Shown here: in pieces, positions 1 to 5,212 of the stretch
Position numbering within the stretch: position 1 is the stretch's first letter
How the letters are laid out: each line of letters starts with the position of its first letter
Assembly (NCBI GenBank): GCA_036258555.1
Contig: DATADL010000328.1
Coordinates: 1-6,579 of the forward strand
Reading direction: 5' to 3'
Origin: JALZEG01 sp036258555
GTDB lineage: Bacteria > Actinomycetota > CADDZG01 > WHSQ01
Length of the DNA stretch: 6,579 bases
Made by a program: the position numbers and the translations under genes
Notes under the pieces: generated by a model
Seen by the model: only the letters and a program-made list of their open reading frames with translations
Databases searched by the model: none
What the model was told of the DNA's origin: nothing

Positions 1-1
1 C

Positions 2-922
2 CTCACGATCTACTCGGGACGGGACGAGGCCCTCGTCGCTCCGGTCCTCCAGGACTTCGTCGAAGAGACCGGGATCGACGTCGACATCCGCTACGGGGAT
101 TCCGGCGAGCTCGCCCTGCTGATCAACGAGGAGGGGGCCCGTGCCCGGGCGGACGTCTTCCTGTCCCAGAGCCCGGGTCCGACGGCGGCCGTCGCGGCGG
201 GCGAGGCGGGCCTGTCACTCCTCCCGTCCGATCTCGTGGAGCGCGTCGACGAACGGTGGCGGGGCCCGGAGGGGAGATGGGTGGGCGTGACCGCCCGCCA
301 GCGCGTACTCGTCTACAACACCGAGATGGTCGCCCGGGACGAGCTGCCCGACTCGGTCTTCGACCTCGTCGAGCCCGAGTACGAGGGGGAGGTCGCGCTC
401 GCGCCGACGAACGCGTCGTTCCAGGACTTCGTCACCGCGATGCGCGAGATCGAGGGTGACGACGCGACGCGCGCATGGCTCGAGGGGATGGTCGCGAACG
501 GCTCGCCGACGTACGCGGACAACTCGTCGATCGTCGCGGCCGTCGGCCGCGGCGAGGTCCCGATGGGGCTCGTCAACCACTACTACAACTACCGCGCGCT
601 GGAAGAGGACCCGTCGCTGCCGTCGCGGAACCACGTCTTCCCCGAGGACGACCCGGGCTCCCTGCTCATCGACTCGACCGTCGCCGTCCTCGCCGTCAGC
701 GAGCACCAGGAGGAGGCGGAACGGTTCGTCGAGTTCCTGCTGGAGGAGCACGCGCAGGAGTTCTTCAGCCGAGAGACCTTCGAGTACCCGCTCGTGGAGG
801 GAGCGGAGCCGCCGGAGGCGCTACCTCCGCTCGACGACCTCGGGGGGCCGGACGTAGACCTGACCGCGCTGGACGACCTCGAGGAGACCGCGCGGATGAT
901 CGAAGACAGTGGGCTCCTCTGA
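2..922 (+). CDS. Ferric-iron ABC transporter substrate-binding protein, 5' end missing
   Basis: Binds ferric iron outside the membrane and delivers it to the permease encoded next (FbpA/FutA/SfuA-type family of extracellular solute-binding proteins). The reading frame is open from base 2, so the signal peptide or lipobox and true start lie outside the window; 306 residues are visible. The visible N-terminus (LTIYSGRDE) matches the first beta strand of the mature family, followed by a DVFLSQ segment. The pair Tyr194-Tyr195 (bases 581-586, in NHYYNYR) matches the twin tyrosines that ligate Fe(III) in FbpA. The position of the His ligand of Haemophilus FbpA (NGQH) is occupied by Asp here (SGRD), so iron coordination probably differs. 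The acidic C-terminal tail ends in a TGA that overlaps the permease start by 14 bp. Another metal or anion is possible, but the tyrosine pair favours iron. Confidence 0.9.
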   Translation, partial: LTIYSGRDEALVAPVLQDFVEETGIDVDIRYGDSGELALLINEEGARARADVFLSQSPGPTAAVAAGEAGLSLLPSDLVERVDERWRGPEGRWVGVTARQRVLVYNTEMVARDELPDSVFDLVEPEYEGEVALAPTNASFQDFVTAMREIEGDDATRAWLEGMVANGSPTYADNSSIVAAVGRGEVPMGLVNHYYNYRALEEDPSLPSRNHVFPEDDPGSLLIDSTVAVLAVSEHQEEAERFVEFLLEEHAQEFFSRETFEYPLVEGAEPPEALPPLDDLGGPDVDLTALDDLEETARMIEDSGLL

Positions 923-2516
923 CGGACGCGTCCGGAGCCGCTGGATAGCTGCGGCTGCGGGCGGCGTCGCGGTCGTGTTCGCCGCTCCCTTCGTCTATCT
1001 CGTCGGACGGAACCTGCGGGAGCCCGCGACCGCGTGGGCGGAGCTCACGTCCGGCGACGCCTGGGGTCCGCTCGCTCGCAGCGTGCTGCTCGCGGTCCTC
1101 GTCTCGGTCTCCGCGACCGTCGTGGGGGCGGGGGCCGCGTGGCTCGTCGCCCGCACCGACGTCCCGGGCGCGCGTGCATGGCGCGTGCTGCTGCCGCTAC
1201 CCCTCGTCATGCCGTCGTTCATCGGCGCGTTCGTGTTCGTCGCGGCGCTTGCCCCCGGCGGCCTGCTCGAGGCGGTGCTGCGGCCCTTCGGTGCGGGCCG
1301 GTTGCCCGGCATCGGCGGCCTCGGCGGATCGTTCCTCGTCCTCACGCTGTTCACCTATCCCTACGTGTACCTGCCTGCGCGCGCCCGGTTCCGCCGGCTC
1401 GCGCCGTCGCTCGAGGAGTCGGCGCGCCTGCTCGGACGGGGCTCGTGGAGCACGTTCTGGCGCGTCGTCGTTCCCCAGGCGCGCGGCGCGATTCTCGCCG
1501 GGACCCTGCTCGTGTTCCTGTACACCGTGTCCGAGTTCGGCGTCGTCCAGCTCATGCGCTACGACACGCTCACGCGGTCGATCTACGCGACGCGGTTCCT
1601 CGACCCGGCGCGATCGTTCGCGCTGTCGCTGCAGCTGGGGCTGCTCGCGGTCGCCGTCGTGGTCGCCGAGCGCGCCTTCGCCCGCGGCGGCGCCGTCCCG
1701 AGAGAGTCACAGCGCGACCACCGCGCGATGACGCTGGCGCTCGGTCGCTGGCGCGCCGCCGCGCTCGCGTTCCTGACCGCGCTCGTCGGGACGGCGCTCG
1801 TCCTCCCGGTCGGCGTGCTCGCATGGTGGGCGGCCCGGGGCGCCGCACGCGGCGCGACCAGCGCGAGCGGGGGCTTCGGCGACGTAGCGGGGCTCGGCCG
1901 GAGCATCCTGAACACGTCGTTCGTGAGCCTCGCCGCCGCCCTGACGGCGGTCGTCGCCGTCCTCCCCGTCGCCTACCTGATCGTGCGGCGGAAGGGTCTC
2001 GCCGCGGCTGCCGCGAACGCCGTGGTCGTGGGAGGGTTCGCGCTGCCCGGCCTCGCGATCGCGCTGTCGCTCGTGGCGTTCTCCGTGGACGCGCCCGGCC
2101 CCCTCGCGGCGCTGTACCAGACGATTCCGCTGCTCGTCCTCGCGTACGTCGTGCACTTCGGCGCTCCCGCGCTGCGGACGGCACAGGTCGCGATCGCGGG
2201 GATCCCGCAGCGGGTCGAGGACGCGGCGCGGACGCTGGGGGCTTCACGCTTCGACCGGCTGCGGCGCGTCGAGCTCCCGATGATGCTCCCGGGGCTGCTC
2301 GCGGGGGCCGGGCTCGTGCTGCTCTCTTCGATGAAGGAGCTGCCGGCCACGCTGTTGCTCGCGCCCGCGGGCTTCCAGACGCTCGCGATGAAGGTGTGGA
2401 CGGCCACCGAGAGCGCGTTCTTCGCCGACGCGAGCCTCGCCGCGCTGGTCCTGGTCGCGCTGTCGGGCGTGCTGACGTGGCTGCTCGTCATCCGGCGCGG
2501 TGACGTCCTCGTCTGA
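909..2516 (+). CDS. Iron ABC transporter permease, fused two-domain type
   Basis: Inner-membrane channel of the ferric-iron importer, FbpB/SfuB/FutB type, 535 residues, the usual size for a permease in which two binding-protein-dependent transport domains are fused. About 12 hydrophobic segments are visible in two halves (roughly residues 10-260 and 275-535). Each half has an EAA-type cytoplasmic loop that contacts the ATPase: around residues 169-195 (EESARLLG then VVPQARGAILAG) and 437-465 (VEDAARTLGAS then ELPMMLPGLLAG). The start is GTG; an in-frame TGA at 897-899 rules out any upstream start, so the 14-bp overlap with the binding-protein gene is real and translation is probably coupled. 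No strong Shine-Dalgarno is seen. The ATPase gene expected in a complete importer does not follow; it may lie upstream of the window or elsewhere. Confidence 0.92.
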   Translation: MGSSDGRVRSRWIAAAAGGVAVVFAAPFVYLVGRNLREPATAWAELTSGDAWGPLARSVLLAVLVSVSATVVGAGAAWLVARTDVPGARAWRVLLPLPLVMPSFIGAFVFVAALAPGGLLEAVLRPFGAGRLPGIGGLGGSFLVLTLFTYPYVYLPARARFRRLAPSLEESARLLGRGSWSTFWRVVVPQARGAILAGTLLVFLYTVSEFGVVQLMRYDTLTRSIYATRFLDPARSFALSLQLGLLAVAVVVAERAFARGGAVPRESQRDHRAMTLALGRWRAAALAFLTALVGTALVLPVGVLAWWAARGAARGATSASGGFGDVAGLGRSILNTSFVSLAAALTAVVAVLPVAYLIVRRKGLAAAAANAVVVGGFALPGLAIALSLVAFSVDAPGPLAALYQTIPLLVLAYVVHFGAPALRTAQVAIAGIPQRVEDAARTLGASRFDRLRRVELPMMLPGLLAGAGLVLLSSMKELPATLLLAPAGFQTLAMKVWTATESAFFADASLAALVLVALSGVLTWLLVIRRGDVLV

Positions 2517-3867
2517 CCTGAGACGCGCTCTGGCCGCGGTCGCCGTGGCTGCGTTCGCGACGTCCCTGTGGGCCTCGCCGGGGCGCGCCTCCTACGGCGC
2601 GCGCACGACGGGCGACGAGCCGCACTACCTCCTCACCGCGTTGAGCCTCGCGGAGGACGGCGACCTCGACGTGAGCGACGAGATCGCCGCCGAGCGCTAC
2701 CGCCCGTTCAGCGAGGTGGGCCTCGACCCGCAGTCGCGCCGGCTCGAAGGCGGACGGATGGTGAGCCCGCACGACCCGTTGCTGCCGCTGCTGCTCGCGC
2801 CGGGCACCGCGATCGCCGGGTGGGCGGGCGCGAAGGCGACGCTGGCGCTGTTCGCCGCCGCCACGGCCGCGGCCGCGCTGTGGCTCGCGGTACGGAGGTT
2901 CGGCGTCCCGCTGAGGCCCGCGACGATCGTCGTCGGCCTCCTCGGGGCCACGCCGCCTCTCTCCGCCTACGGGGCGCAGGTCTATCCCGAGCTTCCGGCG
3001 GCCCTCGCGACCCTCGCCGGCGTCGCCGCCGCGACCGCACGTCCCTCGAGGTGGAGGCCCGTCGCGCTGGCCGCCGCCGTCTCGGCGCTGCCGTGGCTGT
3101 CGGTCAAGTACGCACCGGTGGCGGCCGCGCTCGCCGCCGTAGCGCTGTGGGCGTGGTGGCGCAACGGCGAGCGCAGGGCTGCGGCGTGGCTGTCGGTGCT
3201 GCTCGCCGTCAGCGGCGTCGCGTTCGTCGCCGCGCACTGGGCCTGGTACGGCGGATGGACCCCCTATGCCGCCGGGGACCACTTCGTCACCGGCGAGCTC
3301 GGCGTCGTCGGTTTCGACCCCAACCCCGCCGGACGGAGCACGCGCCTCGTCGGGCTGCTCGTCGACCGCGAGTTCGGCCTCGCCGCGTGGCAGCCCGCGT
3401 GGCTGCTCGCCGTCCCCGCCGTGATCGCCGCCGCCGGGCGTTTGCGCCGGTGGTCGTTCCTCGTGCTCCCCGTCGTGGTCGGGTGGCTCAACGCGACGTT
3501 CGTCGCGCTGACGATGCACGGGTGGTGGTGGCCCGGCCGTCAGGTCGTGGTGATCCTTCCGCTCGTCGCGATCGCGCTCGCCGCCTGGGCCGCCGCCGAC
3601 GCGCGGCGGGTCGCGTGGACCGCCGGGCTCGCGCTGGTGGGCGTCTTTCAGTGGACGTGGCTGACGTTCGAGGTCCTCTTGCGCCGGCTCACGCTGGTCG
3701 TCGACTTCTTCGAGACCTCGAACCCGGTGTACCGCGCGTGGTCACTGGCGCTCCCGGACTACCGGACCCCGTCGACGGCCACGTGGGTCCTCCACGGCCT
3801 GTGGGTCGCCGCGGTCGCGGCAGCGGCCCGGTGGGGGAGGAGAGCCGGCCCGTCTACTCGACCTTGA
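2500..3867 (+). CDS. Polytopic membrane protein, GT-C (family 39-like) glycosyltransferase candidate
   Basis: Integral membrane protein of 455 residues with roughly 11-13 hydrophobic segments. After a first helix (about residues 10-26) comes the loop motif TGDEPHYLL with Asp39-Glu40. An acidic pair in the first external loop is typical of GT-C enzymes, which move sugars from polyprenyl-phosphate donors to acceptors outside the membrane. The following GDLDVSDE and HDPLLPLLLAPG segments also occur in actinobacterial proteins annotated as family 39 or phospholipid-carrier-dependent glycosyltransferases. Donor and acceptor cannot be told. An in-frame TGA at 2473-2475 leaves GTG at 2500 as the earliest start, overlapping the permease gene by 17 bp. 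The 3' end overlaps the opposite-strand lipoprotein gene by 14 bp. The fold assignment is from memory of the motif; a plain conserved membrane protein without enzymatic activity remains possible. Confidence 0.72.
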   Translation: MTSSSDLRRALAAVAVAAFATSLWASPGRASYGARTTGDEPHYLLTALSLAEDGDLDVSDEIAAERYRPFSEVGLDPQSRRLEGGRMVSPHDPLLPLLLAPGTAIAGWAGAKATLALFAAATAAAALWLAVRRFGVPLRPATIVVGLLGATPPLSAYGAQVYPELPAALATLAGVAAATARPSRWRPVALAAAVSALPWLSVKYAPVAAALAAVALWAWWRNGERRAAAWLSVLLAVSGVAFVAAHWAWYGGWTPYAAGDHFVTGELGVVGFDPNPAGRSTRLVGLLVDREFGLAAWQPAWLLAVPAVIAAAGRLRRWSFLVLPVVVGWLNATFVALTMHGWWWPGRQVVVILPLVAIALAAWAAADARRVAWTAGLALVGVFQWTWLTFEVLLRRLTLVVDFFETSNPVYRAWSLALPDYRTPSTATWVLHGLWVAAVAAAARWGRRAGPSTRP

Positions 3868-4411
3868 CGCGCGTGCGCATCCCCTGCAGGAAATGGTTGA
3901 CCACGCCGTCCTCGCCGCGCTCGCGGATGTTGCAGAACAGCGCGTAGGTGCCGGGGTCGAGGTCGAGCTCCAGGTCGCACGACTCCGCCGACGGGATCCC
4001 CTCCAGCTCGCCGAGGATGCGGTCGTCCTCCTCCAGCGCCTCGGTGTCGACCTGGCCCTCGGGGGTCAGCGGGAGAGCCTCGATCGAGCGTGCCTCGGCG
4101 ACGTAGAGCTCGTGCGGTCCCTCGCCGGCGTTCAGCCCGCGGAACCTCGTCGGCCCCCGCGTGAGCTCCTCCTCCGCGGGGACGATCTCGTACTCGTCCA
4201 GCCTCACCACGAGGGCGGGGTCGGAAGGGTCGCCGGGCTCGCACGCGGCGGTCTCGGTTCCCGATCCCGTCCCCGTGCCCGAGCCGGTTCCCGAGCCGGT
4301 CCCGGATCCGGACGCGTTGCCTCCGAGGTCGCGCACGGATGCGCCGTCGTCGTCACAGGCCGTCAGGGCCAGCAGGGCGACGACCAGTGCCGCGCCGATC
4401 CGCAGGGTCAT
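3854..4411 (-). CDS. Secreted cupredoxin-domain lipoprotein
   Basis: Probable copper-binding electron-transfer or metal-handling lipoprotein anchored outside the cytoplasmic membrane, 185 residues. The N-terminus is a lipoprotein signal: Arg4, a hydrophobic stretch, then the lipobox LTAC with Cys19 as the lipidated residue. A Gly/Ser/Thr linker (residues 35-52) tethers the globular domain (about 66-185). The cupredoxin signature is clear: His100 in GPHELYV, then DPGTYALFCNI with Cys160, then NHFLQGM with His173 and Met178, i.e. the His-Cys-His-Met set of a type-1 copper site. Twelve residues lie between Cys160 and His173, more than in plastocyanin-type loops. Cys57 and Cys145 could form a disulfide. 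ATG start with a strong GGGAGGT ribosome site. It lies 76 bp downstream of a DtxR-type repressor on the same strand. Copper binding is inferred from the ligands; the physiological partner is unknown. Confidence 0.88.
   Translation of the reverse strand: MTLRIGAALVVALLALTACDDDGASVRDLGGNASGSGTGSGTGSGTGTGSGTETAACEPGDPSDPALVVRLDEYEIVPAEEELTRGPTRFRGLNAGEGPHELYVAEARSIEALPLTPEGQVDTEALEEDDRILGELEGIPSAESCDLELDLDPGTYALFCNIRERGEDGVVNHFLQGMRTRVKVE
4256..4309 (-). repeat. Gly-Ser-Thr linker repeat in the lipoprotein gene
   Basis: Eighteen codons encode alternating Gly with Ser or Thr (residues 35-52 of the lipoprotein). At DNA level a 12-bp unit reading CCCGAGCCGGTT on the plus strand occurs twice in tandem (4278-4289 and 4290-4301, one mismatch), flanked by degenerate copies. 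It sits between the lipid anchor and the cupredoxin domain, so it is probably a flexible spacer. Its length may vary between strains by slippage. Confidence 0.8.
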
Positions 4412-4416
4412 CGAGC

Positions 4417-4423
4417 ACCTCCC
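4417..4423 (-). promoter_or_regulatory. Strong ribosome binding site of the lipoprotein gene
   Basis: On the minus strand GGGAGGT lies 6 bases (from the GGAGG core) before the ATG at 4411. It is the only clear Shine-Dalgarno sequence in the window and supports this ATG as the start. Confidence 0.8.
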
Positions 4424-4435
4424 TAGGTCGTTGTC

Positions 4436-4448
4436 GGTCCAGGGGACC
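4436..4448. repeat. Short inverted repeat in the leader of the lipoprotein gene
   Basis: GGTCC (4436-4440) and GGACC (4444-4448) form a perfect 5-bp inverted repeat with a 3-base loop. It shares base 4448 with the longer repeat at 4448-4470. It could be a small leader hairpin; short GC-rich palindromes are common by chance in such DNA. Confidence 0.3.
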
Positions 4449-4474
4449 CTAGCGGTGGTCGCGCGCTAGGCGAA
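4446..4474 (-). promoter_or_regulatory. Candidate promoter of the lipoprotein gene
   Basis: On the minus strand TTCGCC (4469-4474) and TAGGGT (4446-4451) are separated by 17 bases. TAGGGT fits the actinobacterial TANNNT -10 form; the -35 match is poor (3 of 6 to TTGACA). Transcription would start near 4439, giving a leader of about 27 bases that includes the strong ribosome site. The 23-bp inverted repeat 4448-4470 lies almost exactly between and over these elements. The prediction is by pattern only. Confidence 0.35.
4448..4470. promoter_or_regulatory. Perfect 7-bp inverted repeat, candidate repressor operator or terminator
   Basis: CCTAGCG (4448-4454) and CGCTAGG (4464-4470) are perfect inverted repeats separated by 9 bases, in the 76-bp gap between the repressor stop and the lipoprotein start. 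The position over a candidate promoter fits an operator, and the neighbouring gene encodes a dimeric metal-dependent repressor. The site does not match the known IdeR/DtxR box as I recall it. No T-run follows on the minus strand, so a classical terminator for the repressor gene is less likely but not excluded. Confidence 0.4.
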
Positions 4475-4487
4475 GAAAGGCGAGCTC

Positions 4488-5174
4488 CTAGGCGACGAGC
4501 ACCCAGAGGTTGTCCGCCAGCCTCGTCCCCAGGGCGACGCGGTCGCCCGCGACGTCCAGGACCCGCGTGCCGTCCGGCCCGATCTCGACGACCTCCACGT
4601 CGTATCCGGGCATCAGCCGATGGTGCTCGAGGTACTCGAGCACGTCGCCGTCCAGCTCGACGTCTTCGAGGAGGCGCTTGAGCTCGCCCCGTTCGCCGAC
4701 CACCATCGCCGCTACGGACTTGAGGTCGGACCACGGGATCGCCGACGGCTCGCCGGGGATCGGGTTGCCGTGGGGGCACGTCGCATCGCCGTCGAGCTTC
4801 GCGAGGATCGCCTGCTCGACCTCCGGCGTCATCACCTTCTCCCAGTCCTCCGCCTGGTCGTGGCACAGGTGCCAGGGGATGCCGAGGATGTCGACGAGCA
4901 TCCGCTCCGCGAGCCGGTGCCGGCGGACGAGGGCTTCCGCGACCGTCCTGCCCTCGGCGGTCAGCGAGATCTGCCGGGACGAGTCGACCGAGACGTAGCC
5001 CTCTGCGACGAGACGCTTGATGCCTTCGGAGACGGTGGCCGGCGCGAGCCCGAGCCTCTCCCCGATGCGTGCCTGCAGGATCCGTTGCCCCTCCTCGCCG
5101 AGCTCGAAGATCGCCTCGAGGTACTCCTTCGACGCGGGGTTCAACGACTTGAGGTCGGGCGAGGAGTGGCTCAT
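4488..5174 (-). CDS. DtxR/MntR-family metal-dependent transcriptional regulator
   Basis: Cytoplasmic repressor that in this family binds DNA when loaded with Fe(II) or Mn(II) and controls metal uptake genes; 228 residues, the size of full-length DtxR/IdeR. Order: winged helix (about 14-75, recognition helix APATVSEGIKRL), dimerisation and metal domain (about 76-140, starting RRHRLAERMLVDILG), CPHGNPIPG motif (133-141), and a C-terminal FeoA/SH3-like domain (about 150-228). By eye alignment the metal ligands are Glu17, Glu20, His86, Glu109 and Glu112, closer to MntR than to DtxR because DtxR Met10 and Cys102 are replaced by Glu. The last primary ligand, His106 of DtxR or His103 of MntR, is Lys113 here. 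Glu90 and His105 of the ancillary site are kept. ATG at 5174 is chosen because the frame upstream is antisense to polA and homology begins just after it. Whether it senses Fe, Mn or something else is unresolved. Confidence 0.92.
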   Translation of the reverse strand: MSHSSPDLKSLNPASKEYLEAIFELGEEGQRILQARIGERLGLAPATVSEGIKRLVAEGYVSVDSSRQISLTAEGRTVAEALVRRHRLAERMLVDILGIPWHLCHDQAEDWEKVMTPEVEQAILAKLDGDATCPHGNPIPGEPSAIPWSDLKSVAAMVVGERGELKRLLEDVELDGDVLEYLEHHRLMPGYDVEVVEIGPDGTRVLDVAGDRVALGTRLADNLWVLVA

Positions 5175-5181
5175 CGGCCCG

Positions 5182-5212
5182 ATTGTAAGCTCGCCGAAAT
5201 GTCCCCCGCCAA
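5182..5212 (-). promoter_or_regulatory. Candidate leaderless promoter of the repressor gene
   Basis: On the minus strand TACAAT (5182-5187), a near-perfect -10 box, lies 7 bases before the ATG of the DtxR-type gene. Transcription would begin at or next to the start codon, as in actinobacterial leaderless mRNAs, and no Shine-Dalgarno is present. A TTGGCG -35-like hexamer (5207-5212) sits 19 bases upstream, a longer spacer than optimal, inside the first codons of polA. Confidence 0.55.
5186..5191 (+). promoter_or_regulatory. Candidate -10 box for leaderless polA transcription
   Basis: TAAGCT fits the TANNNT form and ends 7 bases before the polA ATG, mirroring the spacing of the opposite TACAAT, with which it shares 2 bp. 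No convincing -35 is seen inside the repressor gene, so this is weaker. polA could instead be transcribed from within the repressor coding region. Confidence 0.3.

Noticed and set aside
1034..2503. Plus-strand open frame of 489 codons in another frame within the permease gene
   Set aside because: Arg- and Ala-rich shadow with no recognisable domain; the permease frame shows two transport domains with EAA loops.
2488..3519. Long minus-strand open frame of 343 codons opposite the membrane-protein gene
   Set aside because: Its product is Arg/Gly/Asp/Pro-rich low-complexity sequence typical of GC-rich antisense frames; the plus-strand gene has clear membrane segments and the GDEPHYL motif.
4256..4309. 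Tandem repeat considered as a CRISPR or mobile-element remnant
   Set aside because: The units are in frame, encode a Gly-Ser-Thr linker, and have no spacers or terminal repeats.
3893..4469. Plus-strand open frames opposite the lipoprotein gene
   Set aside because: The opposite strand has a lipobox, strong ribosome site and a complete cupredoxin ligand set; these frames only mirror it, including a Pro/Val/Glu-rich shadow of the Gly-Ser-Thr linker.
4448..4470. Inverted repeat as a classical IdeR/DtxR box
   Set aside because: Arms CCTAGCG/CGCTAGG with a 9-bp spacer do not fit the TTAGGTTAG-type 19-bp consensus; kept only as a possible new operator.
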